From: an uncultured Pelagibacteraceae bacterium
Lineage (GTDB): Bacteria > Pseudomonadota > Alphaproteobacteria > Pelagibacterales > Pelagibacteraceae
Length of the DNA stretch: 64,000 bases
Direction of reading: 5' to 3'
Assembly (NCBI GenBank): GCA_902576785.1
Contig: CACGWC010000006.1
Span: 1-64,000 of the forward strand
Shown here: positions 38,980 through 47,284 of the stretch, piece after piece
Layout: every line of letters begins with the position of its first letter
How positions within the stretch are numbered: the stretch's first letter is position 1
The notes under the pieces: generated by a model
Told to the model about the DNA's origin: nothing
The model's input: the letters and a program-made list of their open reading frames with translations, nothing else
Databases searched by the model: none
Translations under genes and position numbers: made by a program

Positions 38980-40069
38980 ATTTAGCCCTATAGAAAAGAT
39001 TATTTCTATCTCAAAAAGAGGGGGAATGTATATTCTTGTTGACGATGAAAATCGAGAAAATGAAGGGGATTTAGTATTTAATGCCAGTGATGTTAATTCT
39101 AAAAAAATTAATTTTATGGCAAAAAACGGTAGAGGTTTAATTTGCTTAACGCTAAATAAAAACCAAGCAAATAAACTAGGCCTAACATTTATGGCTCCTG
39201 TTAATCAATCGAGAAATCAAACAGCATTTACAATTTCAATAGAGGCCAAGAAGGGTATAACTACTGGTATTTCAGCTAAAGACCGATCACGAACAATAAA
39301 AGTTGCTACAAAAAAAAATGTATTAAAAAATGAAATAGTTTCCCCTGGTCACGTATTTCCAATTATTTCTCGAGAAGGAGGCGTGCTAGTTAGGGCCGGT
39401 CATACAGAAGCATCTGTCGACATAGCTAGACTCGGCAACAAAATTCCAGCCGCTGTAATATGTGAGATTATGAATGAAGATGGTTCTATGGCAAAAGGCG
39501 ATGACTTATTAAAATTTGCAAGTAAACATAAACTCCATATTGCTAAAATTGAAGATTTAATTTCATACAGACTAAGAAAAGAAAATCTTATTAAATTAAA
39601 AAAAACATCTACAATTAATTTAAATAATCAAAAATTTAAAATTTATGTTTTTGAGAACTCAATTGATGGTTCTGAACATTTTGCATTAGTTAAGGGTAAA
39701 GTTAATAAAAGTAAATCACCAAGAGTAAGAGTTATTTCATCTAATGTAGTTCAAAATTATCTAATTAATCAAAAACTTCCTAACTCATTTGAAAAAACTT
39801 TAAAATACTTTAAAAACTATAGCAATTGCGTTATGATTTTTATAAGAGATCCAAATTTAAAATCCGTTACTCAAACACTTAAAGAATTTAAAGATAAAAA
39901 GTCTAAAACCAAGGAAAAGGATCAATTAATAAAAAGTTATGGTATTGGAGCTCAAATAATTAAATCTTTAAAAATAAAGAAAATGATATTAGTTACTAGA
40001 ACTCTAAAAAAGGTTGTTGGGTTGGATGGTTATGGTATCAAGATTATTAAACAAGAAATTATCAAATGA
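38966..40069 (+). CDS. ribB: 3,4-dihydroxy-2-butanone-4-phosphate synthase fused to a degenerate GTP cyclohydrolase II domain (RibBX)
   Basis: Residues 1-205 are an intact RibB, with DDENRENEGDLVFNA, ISAKDRSRTI, and GHVFPIISREGGVLVRAGHT. Residues about 210-367 align with GTP cyclohydrolase II only at the ends (EHFALVKG; GIGAQIIKSL, KKVVGLDGYGI). The three zinc cysteines of the ECLTGD...RCDCG region and the GEGRG-like motif are absent; the corresponding part reads RVRVISSNVVQNYL. Such RibB-X fusions are known in proteobacteria, where a separate RibA supplies the cyclohydrolase activity. None is seen in this window. Confidence 0.88.
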   Translation: MIKNKFSPIEKIISISKRGGMYILVDDENRENEGDLVFNASDVNSKKINFMAKNGRGLICLTLNKNQANKLGLTFMAPVNQSRNQTAFTISIEAKKGITTGISAKDRSRTIKVATKKNVLKNEIVSPGHVFPIISREGGVLVRAGHTEASVDIARLGNKIPAAVICEIMNEDGSMAKGDDLLKFASKHKLHIAKIEDLISYRLRKENLIKLKKTSTINLNNQKFKIYVFENSIDGSEHFALVKGKVNKSKSPRVRVISSNVVQNYLINQKLPNSFEKTLKYFKNYSNCVMIFIRDPNLKSVTQTLKEFKDKKSKTKEKDQLIKSYGIGAQIIKSLKIKKMILVTRTLKKVVGLDGYGIKIIKQEIIK

Positions 40070-40452
40070 AAAAGAAAGTATTAATTATACAAGCAAACTA
40101 CTATAAAGATATTTCAACAGCTCTTCTTAAAAGTGCCAAGAATGAACTAAAAAATTTTGCAAAGATTAATGTAATCTCTGTTCCAGGTGTATTTGAAATA
40201 CCAGTAGTTATTTCTAAAAATTTAAAAAAATATGATGGTTTTGTAGCACTTGGATGTGTAATTAAAGGTCAAACGCCTCATTTTGATTTTATATCTAAAT
40301 CAACAACTGATGCAATTATGAATATATCTGTGGAGTCAAAAAAACCTGTTGGTAATGGAATAATTACTTGTTTAAATAAAAGTCAAGCTATAGCACGTGG
40401 CAAAAAGGGTAGAGAAGCAGCCAACGCAGTAAAAACAATATTATCTTTATAG
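40066..40452 (+). CDS. ribH: 6,7-dimethyl-8-ribityllumazine synthase
   Basis: RibH makes the lumazine precursor of riboflavin. The 128-aa protein has VPGVFEIPVVISKNL, the phosphate-binding GCVIKGQTPHFDFIS with the catalytic His, and GNGIITCLNKSQAIAR. It overlaps ribBX by 4 nt and is followed by nusB after 1 nt, the classical ribH-nusB-thiL order. Confidence 0.94.
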   Translation: MKKKVLIIQANYYKDISTALLKSAKNELKNFAKINVISVPGVFEIPVVISKNLKKYDGFVALGCVIKGQTPHFDFISKSTTDAIMNISVESKKPVGNGIITCLNKSQAIARGKKGREAANAVKTILSL

Positions 40453-40453
40453 A

Positions 40454-40849
40454 ATGCCACTTCATTTTAGTAAAAAAAATAATCCAAGAGTTATTATAAT
40501 TCAGAAGCTATACAGCAAGTATTATAACAATGAAGTAGAATTAAATTTTCCAAAACATCGTTTCAAAAAATTTATAAAAGATGTAGTAAACGGTACAATT
40601 GAAAGAGATGACGTAATTCATGAGGAAATTATAAATCATTTAAATGAAGATTTAAAAATATCAAACCTAGATAAAGTTTTTCAAGTAATAATAAAAAGTG
40701 CGATTTTTGAATTAATGTATAAACCAAAAATATCCTCAAAGATAATTATTAAAGAATACCTTAATGCTTCTAATTTCTTTATCGATTTATCACAAACAAA
40801 ATACTTAAATGCTTTGCTTGATAAAATTTCAAAGAAATTAAGAAACTGA
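40454..40849 (+). CDS. nusB: Transcription antitermination protein NusB
   Basis: NusB with NusE binds boxA in rRNA leaders to prevent termination. The 131-aa helical protein shows FIKDVVNGTIERDDVI and IIIKEYLNASNFFIDLSQ-type segments with the terminal LNALLDKISKKL, a usual NusB ending. Conservation is modest, but the position between ribH and thiL makes the identity firm. It shares one base with thiL. Confidence 0.9.
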   Translation: MPLHFSKKNNPRVIIIQKLYSKYYNNEVELNFPKHRFKKFIKDVVNGTIERDDVIHEEIINHLNEDLKISNLDKVFQVIIKSAIFELMYKPKISSKIIIKEYLNASNFFIDLSQTKYLNALLDKISKKLRN

Positions 40850-41808
40850 TGAATGAAGAATTCTTAATAAATAGTTATTTAAAAAAATTATCTAAAAATA
40901 ATCCATCTTCGCTTAATTTAAATGATGATGTTTTTTTTGATAAAAATAAAAAACTAGTTATCTCTGTTGATACTTATAATGAGGGTATACACTTTTTAAA
41001 TTTTAATAAACCTGATCTTGTTATAAGAAAAATAATAAGATCATCTATATCAGACATTTATGCAAAAGGGGTAAAGCCGAATTATTTCTTTTTAGCTGGC
41101 TCAGGTAACAAAAAACATTTTACAAAAAAAAATATGTCATTAATTAACAAATCTTTATCAAATGAACAAAATAGATTTAATATAAAACTATCAGGTGGTG
41201 ATACTACATCCTCAAAAAATCTAAGTTTTACAGTTATATCTTTAGGATATTCAAATAAAATTGTTTATAGAAACAAAGCTAAAAATGGAGATGATATTTA
41301 TGTAACAGGCAATATAGGTGATAGTTATATTGGATTAAAAGCTTTACAAAACAAAATCAAATTAAATTCAAATCAAAAAAAATATTTTATTGATAAATAT
41401 TATTCACCTAATCTACCTATAAAGTTTAGTTTACATCTTTTTAAAATTGCAAAGTGCTCTATGGATATATCTGATGGATTGGTAATTGATCTGAATAAAT
41501 TAATAAATAAACAAAAACTTGGCTATTTACTTGATATAGATAAGATCCCTATATCAAATCATTTAAAACAATTAATTAAACATAAAAAATTGAAGACATT
41601 AGACTATTTATTTAATGGTGATGATTATCAAATTTTATTTACAGCTTCCAAGTCAAAGAGAAAATATATAAAAGCTTTATCCTCTAAAATGAATCAAAAA
41701 ATTTCTATTATTGGGCAAATTAATACTAAATCAAAAAGTTACCTATTAGATAATAGGAGAATTCCAATAAAATACCTCAAATACCAGGGTTATTCTCATA
41801 TATTCTAA
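40849..41808 (+). CDS. thiL: Thiamine-monophosphate kinase
   Basis: ThiL phosphorylates thiamine monophosphate to the active diphosphate. The 319-aa protein has the metal-binding LNDDVFFDK and VISVDTYNEGIHF, SGGDTTSSKNL, YVTGNIGDSYIGL and CSMDISDGLVIDLNKL. It is the last gene of the run starting at 34.5 kb. Neighbouring thiamine synthesis genes are not seen, which suits an organism that salvages precursors. Confidence 0.93.
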   Translation: MNEEFLINSYLKKLSKNNPSSLNLNDDVFFDKNKKLVISVDTYNEGIHFLNFNKPDLVIRKIIRSSISDIYAKGVKPNYFFLAGSGNKKHFTKKNMSLINKSLSNEQNRFNIKLSGGDTTSSKNLSFTVISLGYSNKIVYRNKAKNGDDIYVTGNIGDSYIGLKALQNKIKLNSNQKKYFIDKYYSPNLPIKFSLHLFKIAKCSMDISDGLVIDLNKLINKQKLGYLLDIDKIPISNHLKQLIKHKKLKTLDYLFNGDDYQILFTASKSKRKYIKALSSKMNQKISIIGQINTKSKSYLLDNRRIPIKYLKYQGYSHIF

Positions 41809-41827
41809 CAAGTTAAATATTGCCTTT

Positions 41828-41833
41828 TATAAT
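41828..41833 (+). promoter_or_regulatory. Probable -10 box of hppA
   Basis: TATAAT at 41828-41833 lies in the 82-nt gap between thiL and hppA, 57 nt before the ATG. No convincing -35 box stands 17 nt upstream. AAGGAA at 41880-41885 is a plausible ribosome binding site. Confidence 0.4.
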
Positions 41834-41890
41834 CTTTTTTGTAATGTCCGCATTTTAAAAAATAACTAAAACACTTATTTAAGGAATTAT

Positions 41891-43990
41891 ATGTCTGTTG
41901 ATACCATTTTACTATACACAATTTTTGCTGGGATTTTATCTATTGTATATGGATTTGTTACTGGATCCTCAATTTTGAATGCAAGTGCAGGAAATGCTAA
42001 GATGCAAGAAATTGCTTCTGCTATTCAAATAGGGGCAAAAGCTTATTTAAACAGACAATACAAAACAATCGCTATAGTTGGTGTTGTTGTTTTAGTTATA
42101 ATTAGTTTTGCATTTTCAATATTAGTTGGAATTGGATATTTAATTGGAGCAGCATTATCTGGTATAGCTGGTTACGTTGGGATGTTAGTTTCTGTTCAAG
42201 CAAATGTACGAACTGCTGAAGCATCAAGAAAAGGTTTATCTCAAGGTCTTTCAATAGCATTTAAATCTGGAGCAATTACAGGAATGTTAGTTGCAGGTTT
42301 AGCTTTGTTAGCAATTGCAGTTTATTATTATATATTATTATCAGCTGGTGTTGATGAAAGAGAAATTGTAAACGCATTAGTTGCATTAGGTTTTGGAGCT
42401 TCTTTGATATCGATTTTTGCTAGACTAGGTGGTGGAATTTTTACAAAAGGTGCTGATGTAGGTGCAGATTTAGTTGGAAAAGTAGAAGCTGGTATTCCAG
42501 AGGACGATCCTAGAAATCCTGCTGTTATAGCAGATAACGTCGGTGATAATGTTGGAGACTGTGCAGGTATGGCAGCCGATCTTTTTGAAACATATGCTGT
42601 TACAATTGTTGCAACTATGGTTCTTTCATCAATATTCTTTGTTTCAGATTTAAATATGATGGTTTATCCATTAAGTATTGGTGCTGCTTGTATATTAACA
42701 TCTATAGCAGGTACTTTTTTTGTAAAACTTGGACAATCAAAAAATATAATGAATGCATTATATAAAGGTTTTGTTGCTACAGCCATCCTGTCTTTAGTAA
42801 TTTTATATCCTATTACAGATTATGTAATTGGATTAGATACTAACTATTCTGTTAATGGAGTTTCTTTTAATGGTATGAGTTTATATTATTGTGGTGTTAT
42901 AGGTTTAATTATCACTGGATTGTTAATCTGGATTACTGAATATTACACTGGTACAGATTATAGACCTGTTAAGAGTGTTGCGGAGTCCTCAACAACGGGT
43001 CATGGCACTAATGTAATTCAAGGTTTAGCTATATCAATGGAGGCAACGGCTATTCCAGCAATAATAATTGTTGCAGGTATTTTATTAACTAATTCAATAG
43101 CTGGTTTATTTGGTATTGCCATTGCTGTAACAACTATGCTTGCATTAGCTGGTATGGTTGTTGCACTTGATGCTTATGGTCCTGTAACGGATAATGCAGG
43201 TGGAATTGCCGAAATGTCAAATCTTCCAAAAAATGTAAGAAAAACCACTGATGCTTTAGATGCAGTTGGAAATACAACTAAAGCTGTTACCAAAGGTTAT
43301 GCTATTGGTTCAGCAGGTTTAGGAGCACTAGTTTTATTTGCAGCATATACTGAAGATATAAAACATTTCTCTAAAGAGGCAGGATCAAAATTAGAAGGAA
43401 TAGTTGTTACATTCGATTTATCAAACCCTTTTGTTGTAGTTGGATTACTAATTGGAGGAATGCTCCCATATTTGTTTGGATCAATGGGTATGCAAGCAGT
43501 AGGTAGGGCCGGTGGTGCTGTTGTTATTGAAGTAAGAAGACAGTTTAAAAAAATACCAGGTATAATGAAAAGAAAAGCAAAACCTGATTATGGAAAATTA
43601 GTTGATTTATTGACTAAAGCAGCGATAAAAGAGATGGTTATTCCATCATTATTACCTGTTTTATCACCAATTGTTTTATATATGATAATTTTACCTATTG
43701 GTGGACAAGTTGCAGCTTTATCTTCAGTTGGAGCAATGTTGCTAGGTGTAATTATTACAGGCCTATTTGTTGCAGTATCAATGACAGCCGGAGGTGGTGC
43801 ATGGGATAATGCAAAAAAATATATTGAGGACGGTAAATTTGGAGGAAAAGGTTCAGAAGCTCATAAAGCTGCTGTTACAGGTGATACTGTTGGAGATCCG
43901 TATAAAGATACAGCGGGTCCTGCCGTAAATCCAATGATTAAAATAACAAACATTGTTGCATTATTATTGCTTGCGGTAATTGCAGGTTAA
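41891..43990 (+). CDS. hppA: Proton-translocating membrane pyrophosphatase, K+-independent type
   Basis: The 699-aa integral membrane enzyme couples PPi hydrolysis to proton pumping. Seen: [49 protein letters not shown] and the C-terminal [18 protein letters not shown]. In [15 protein letters not shown] the lysine at residue 464, in place of alanine, is the known mark of K+-independent pumps. About 16 helices are present. It stands alone with its own promoter, and its stop codon abuts that of bamE (TAATTA, 43988-43993). Confidence 0.95.
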   Translation: MSVDTILLYTIFAGILSIVYGFVTGSSILNASAGNAKMQEIASAIQIGAKAYLNRQYKTIAIVGVVVLVIISFAFSILVGIGYLIGAALSGIAGYVGMLVSVQANVRTAEASRKGLSQGLSIAFKSGAITGMLVAGLALLAIAVYYYILLSAGVDEREIVNALVALGFGASLISIFARLGGGIFTKGADVGADLVGKVEAGIPEDDPRNPAVIADNVGDNVGDCAGMAADLFETYAVTIVATMVLSSIFFVSDLNMMVYPLSIGAACILTSIAGTFFVKLGQSKNIMNALYKGFVATAILSLVILYPITDYVIGLDTNYSVNGVSFNGMSLYYCGVIGLIITGLLIWITEYYTGTDYRPVKSVAESSTTGHGTNVIQGLAISMEATAIPAIIIVAGILLTNSIAGLFGIAIAVTTMLALAGMVVALDAYGPVTDNAGGIAEMSNLPKNVRKTTDALDAVGNTTKAVTKGYAIGSAGLGALVLFAAYTEDIKHFSKEAGSKLEGIVVTFDLSNPFVVVGLLIGGMLPYLFGSMGMQAVGRAGGAVVIEVRRQFKKIPGIMKRKAKPDYGKLVDLLTKAAIKEMVIPSLLPVLSPIVLYMIILPIGGQVAALSSVGAMLLGVIITGLFVAVSMTAGGGAWDNAKKYIEDGKFGGKGSEAHKAAVTGDTVGDPYKDTAGPAVNPMIKITNIVALLLLAVIAG

Positions 43991-44455
43991 TTATTTGCTT
44001 CTATTTTTAGCTGGTGCATTAATTTTTTCTCTAAAAGATGAGAAAATATTATAAAGTAAGTTATCATTCTTAAACTCTTTTTGCGTAATTTCTTTAATGT
44101 ATTTTATATCCTTCATGTCGTTTAAATTTAATAATTTTTTACTTTTTAAAACACCTTTATTATCCAGTTCAACTATCAAAACATTATTTTTTTTAATTTT
44201 TTGAGTACCAAGTTTGGCTATTGACTGATTTGTTTTTAATCTTTCAATATAAAACCATTTATTTTTATTAAAATCACTTATTGAAGATGGAGGTCCTATA
44301 ATTTTTAATAAGTCATTCTTATTTGAACTATCAACTTTTATTTTATCAAATTTACTTTCTAATTGTTTTATTCCATGATAATTAGATACTTTATTACCAC
44401 TACAATTAATTATAAAAATAAAAAATAATATATACAACCATTTTATGAGCGACAT
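43991..44455 (-). CDS. bamE: Outer membrane assembly lipoprotein, BamE (SmpA/OmlA) family
   Basis: BamE stabilises the BAM complex that inserts outer-membrane proteins. The 154-aa protein starts with a hydrophobic signal sequence ending at Cys18 (LFFIFIINCSGN), a lipobox that is atypical at -1 (Asn). The BamE-like core follows: KVDSSNKNDLLKIIGPPSS, KWFYIERLKT and LIVELDNKGVL. It extends at its C-terminus. Its ATG (44455-44453) overlaps the start of the opposite-strand gene at 44445, head to head by 11 nt. Confidence 0.8.
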   Translation of the reverse strand: MSLIKWLYILFFIFIINCSGNKVSNYHGIKQLESKFDKIKVDSSNKNDLLKIIGPPSSISDFNKNKWFYIERLKTNQSIAKLGTQKIKKNNVLIVELDNKGVLKSKKLLNLNDMKDIKYIKEITQKEFKNDNLLYNIFSSFREKINAPAKNRSK

Positions 44456-44909
44456 ATATTTAAATATTTACAACAATTTAATCAAACTAACCAGAAATAA
44501 AAATTTATATAATAAAAAAAAACAAGATACTTTTTACGACAGAATGATTATATTTTTTTTTCATTTAAGCTTTTTGTTAAAAAATTTCAAAAATAATGAG
44601 ACAAAAGATGAATTACAAAATTTTTTTGATTTTTGCATAAGACAAGTTGAACTTTCAATTAGGGAAATAGGATATGGCGATGCAACAATTAACAAAAAAA
44701 TGAAAGAATATATAAATCTACTTTTTTCTATCATTGATAAAATTGATAGTTGGGATAAGGAAGATAATCAAAATAAAATTAGTATATTTAAATTTTATAT
44801 AGACGATATGGAAAATTATGAAAATTATGTCGATTATTTTGATAAATATAGGATATTTCTTTCAAAAAACACTTTCAATCGCCTTTCAAAAGATATAATA
44901 ACCGAATAA
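44445..44909 (+). CDS. Ubiquinol-cytochrome c chaperone family protein (Cbp3-like)
   Basis: The 154-aa helical protein matches the bacterial relatives of mitochondrial Cbp3, which helps cytochrome bc1 biogenesis. Seen: DTFYDRMIIFFFHLSFLL, aligning with the family DRFDLLVLHLFL motif, and FDFCIRQVELSIREIGYGD, aligning with the MDRSLREMGVGD motif. Alphaproteobacteria commonly place it between bamE and DUF177/plsX, as here. Family motifs near the N-terminus support ATG 44445, although this places the start codon inside bamE. Confidence 0.8.
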   Translation: MSDIYLNIYNNLIKLTRNKNLYNKKKQDTFYDRMIIFFFHLSFLLKNFKNNETKDELQNFFDFCIRQVELSIREIGYGDATINKKMKEYINLLFSIIDKIDSWDKEDNQNKISIFKFYIDDMENYENYVDYFDKYRIFLSKNTFNRLSKDIITE

Positions 44910-44918
44910 AATTTTATT

Positions 44919-45098
44919 ATGGCTGTACCAAAACGTAAAACAACTAAATCTAGAGCTGGCAAAAGAAGATCTCATAGTAGATTAATTGTAAAAAATATAA
45001 TTGAAGATAAAAAATCTGGTGAATACAGACTTTCTCATCATATGGATCTTAAAACCGGATTTTATAAAGGTAGACAGGTTCTAGATCCAAAAGAATAA
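44919..45098 (+). CDS. rpmF: 50S ribosomal protein L32
   Basis: A 59-codon gene starts ATG GCT GTA CCA AAA, giving [19 protein letters not shown], the L32 signature, and ends [14 protein letters not shown]-like ([15 protein letters not shown]). It lies 9 nt after the Cbp3-like gene and 6 nt before plsX, the usual rpmF-plsX pairing. The DUF177 gene that often precedes rpmF is absent. No zinc-binding cysteines are present, as in most alphaproteobacterial L32. Confidence 0.97.
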   Translation: MAVPKRKTTKSRAGKRRSHSRLIVKNIIEDKKSGEYRLSHHMDLKTGFYKGRQVLDPKE

Positions 45099-45104
45099 TT
45101 ATTT

Positions 45105-46112
45105 ATGAACAACCCAATTAAAATTGCAGTAGATGCAATGGGTGGTGAAAATTCTCCAAATAAAATAATTAGAGGAATTGAAATCCACAATAATAAATCA
45201 AAAAATATATTTTATAATATTTTTGGAGATGAAAATTTAATTATCCCTTTAATAAAAAAAACTAAATTAAGGACTGATAGCTATCAGATAAATCATACAC
45301 AAAATTTTATAAACGATGAAGACAGCCCTCTTTCTGCAGCAAAAAAAGGTAAAGATACTAGCATGTGGCTTTCAATTGAGAGTTTAAAAAATCAAGAGTC
45401 AGACGCAATTGTATCTGCGGGAAACACGGGAGCTTTATTTGTAATTGCTAAATTGAATTTAAAAATGATAGAAAAAATTGATAAACCAGCCTTGTCTGCA
45501 TTATGGCCAAACAAAAATGGAATGAATATTGTTTTAGATTTAGGTGCAAATATTGAATGTAATGAAAAGAATTTAGTTGATTTTAGTTTAATGGGATCTG
45601 CATTACATAAATCATTATTTGAAAAAGAAGAATCTAAAGTAGCTTTATTAAATATTGGATCAGAAGAACTTAAAGGAAATAATATTATAAAAAATACATA
45701 TCAAATACTTAATGAAAATAAAAATTCACTATTTAGCTTTAAAGGGTATATCGAGGGAAATCATATTATGGATGGTAATGTAAATGTAATTGTAACTGAT
45801 GGTTTCACAGGAAATATTGCATTAAAAACAGCAGAAGGTACCGCAAATTTTATAACTTCAGAATTAAAATTTGCTTTTAATTCATCAATTTTGGGTAAAA
45901 TTTCTGCTTTACTAAATATTAATAATTTAAGAAAATTTAAAAATAAACTTGACCCAAGATTATATAATGGAGCTATTCTCTTAGGTTTAGATAAACCGGT
46001 AATTAAAAGCCATGGTTCTACAGACGCAGTTGGATTTGCAAATTCCCTTAAAGTTTGTGAAAAAATTATTAAGGGAAAACTAATAGATAAAATTAAAAAA
46101 AATATTATTTAA
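45105..46112 (+). CDS. plsX: Phosphate acyltransferase PlsX
   Basis: PlsX makes acyl-phosphate from acyl-ACP, the donor for PlsY (at 9.3-9.8 kb). The 335-aa protein begins IKIAVDAMGGENSPNKII and has SAGNTGALFVIAKLNLKMI, LDLGANIECNEKNLVDF and NVIVTDGFTGNIALKTAEG. The next gene is ihfA by a one-base overlap. fabH, which normally separates plsX and ihfA in alphaproteobacteria, is not here. Confidence 0.96.
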   Translation: MNNPIKIAVDAMGGENSPNKIIRGIEIHNNKSKNIFYNIFGDENLIIPLIKKTKLRTDSYQINHTQNFINDEDSPLSAAKKGKDTSMWLSIESLKNQESDAIVSAGNTGALFVIAKLNLKMIEKIDKPALSALWPNKNGMNIVLDLGANIECNEKNLVDFSLMGSALHKSLFEKEESKVALLNIGSEELKGNNIIKNTYQILNENKNSLFSFKGYIEGNHIMDGNVNVIVTDGFTGNIALKTAEGTANFITSELKFAFNSSILGKISALLNINNLRKFKNKLDPRLYNGAILLGLDKPVIKSHGSTDAVGFANSLKVCEKIIKGKLIDKIKKNII

Positions 46113-46405
46113 TGAGAATTAATCTAACAAAAAAGGAAATTATTAATTCTATTTATATGCAAATTGGCTATTCAAAAAAAATTTCTGAAAATCTATTAGA
46201 AGATCTTTTGTCAGTAATCTTAAATGAATTGATTTTAAAAAAAAAAGTAAAAATTCCTAAATTTGGAACATTTATTTTAAGAAATAAAAAAAGTAGAATT
46301 GGTAGAAATCCAAAAACCAGAGAGGAAAAGGTTATATCTGAAAGGAATGTGATTCTTTTCAAAGTTTCAAAAGAATTAAAAGATTATATAAACTCAAATG
46401 ACTGA
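46112..46405 (+). CDS. ihfA: Integration host factor alpha-type DNA-binding protein
   Basis: The 97-aa HU/IHF-fold protein bends DNA. KIPKFGTFILRNKKSRIGRNPKTREE is the conserved arm region (shown in part: KFGTFILRNK and GRNPKTREE), with the Pro that intercalates DNA in RNPKT. The position between plsX and a MerR gene is that of ihfA in alphaproteobacteria. It overlaps the MerR gene by 8 nt. Whether it pairs with an IHF beta or acts as an HU-like homodimer cannot be read here. Confidence 0.9.
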   Translation: MRINLTKKEIINSIYMQIGYSKKISENLLEDLLSVILNELILKKKVKIPKFGTFILRNKKSRIGRNPKTREEKVISERNVILFKVSKELKDYINSND

Positions 46406-46766
46406 AAACAGAAAAATTTATAAATCTATTGGTGAGGTTGCAAAAATGTTGAATTTAATAGATAAAAATTCCGGTAAACTATCGACCCATACATTAAGAT
46501 ATTGGGAAAAAGAATTTAAACAGATAAAACCATATATTTTTGCTGGAAAGAGAAGATATTATGATGCAAAATCAATCGATTTATTAAAAAATATTCATTA
46601 TCTTTTGAAAAATAAAGGTATGACCATTAAAGGTGTAAAAAATCTTTTAAATAATAATCAAACAGAACTTGACGAAGATAATAATCAAACTATAAACAGA
46701 AAAATTATAAAAACAAAGATATTTAAAATATCAAATTTATTAAAAAAATTAAAAAATAATGGCTAA
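46398..46766 (+). CDS. MerR family transcriptional regulator
   Basis: The 122-aa protein has an N-terminal MerR winged helix (YKSIGEVAKMLNL, THTLRYWEKEFKQIKP, GKRRYYDAKSIDLL), then a short tail without a clear effector domain or cysteines. It belongs to the conserved ihfA-linked MerR group of alphaproteobacteria; its regulon is unknown to me. It overlaps ihfA and rpmG by 8 nt each. Confidence 0.88.
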   Translation: MTENRKIYKSIGEVAKMLNLIDKNSGKLSTHTLRYWEKEFKQIKPYIFAGKRRYYDAKSIDLLKNIHYLLKNKGMTIKGVKNLLNNNQTELDEDNNQTINRKIIKTKIFKISNLLKKLKNNG

Positions 46767-46950
46767 AAAAACTCATGTAAAAGTAAGACTGGTGCCAGAA
46801 TCTAAACCTGATAGTCCTTTTTTTTATTATGTAAAAAAACCCGCTGGAGGTGAAAAAGCTAAAATTAAACTAAAAGCAAAGAAATATAATCCTGCTACAA
46901 GAAAACATGAAGTTTTTGTTGAGAAGAAGCTACCTCCTCATAGTAAATAA
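46759..46950 (+). CDS. rpmG: 50S ribosomal protein L33
   Basis: The 63-aa protein MAKKTHVKVRLVPESKP... ends with KKYNPATRKHEVFVEKKLPP, matching the L33 C-terminal KKYDPVARKHVEF pattern. It has no CxxC pair, so it is the zinc-free form. It carries a short insertion (SPFFYYVKKPAGGEKAK region) and a PPHSK tail compared with E. coli L33. Its stop abuts that of the chorismate mutase gene (TAATTA, 46948-46953). Confidence 0.9.
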   Translation: MAKKTHVKVRLVPESKPDSPFFYYVKKPAGGEKAKIKLKAKKYNPATRKHEVFVEKKLPPHSK

Positions 46951-47241
46951 TTATTTTTTTTTAAAATTTCTTCTCTCAAAATCAATATAAGACATAATCA
47001 TATTTTTCCATATTCGATTAGTAATCTTTGGATCAATTTTATTTTTAATTGATTTTTTTTTTATATTTTTAAGAATTAATGAAATTCTTTTTTTATCAAC
47101 AATTTCATGTTTGTAGGTTTTGAGTTTAAGAACATCTTTAACTATATTAGTTCTAATTTTTATCAATTTAATAAGCTTATTATCAAGTAGATCTAATTTC
47201 TTCCTTAGGATGTTTAATTTTTTTTTGTTATCAGGCGACAT
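46951..47241 (-). CDS. Chorismate mutase, AroQ type (stand-alone)
   Basis: The 96-aa helical protein fits monofunctional AroQ chorismate mutase, which makes prephenate for Phe/Tyr. LNILRKKLDLLDNKLIKLI and KIRTNIVKDVLKLKT carry the two active-site basic residues, DKKRISLILKNI follows, and the C-terminal helix has IWKNMIMSYIDFE. The gene is divergent from ctaA with 43 nt. No prephenate dehydratase is attached. Confidence 0.85.
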   Translation of the reverse strand: MSPDNKKKLNILRKKLDLLDNKLIKLIKIRTNIVKDVLKLKTYKHEIVDKKRISLILKNIKKKSIKNKIDPKITNRIWKNMIMSYIDFERRNFKKK

Positions 47242-47284
47242 TTGATCAATTGGATTTATAAATAAATATTATATTTAAACAATT

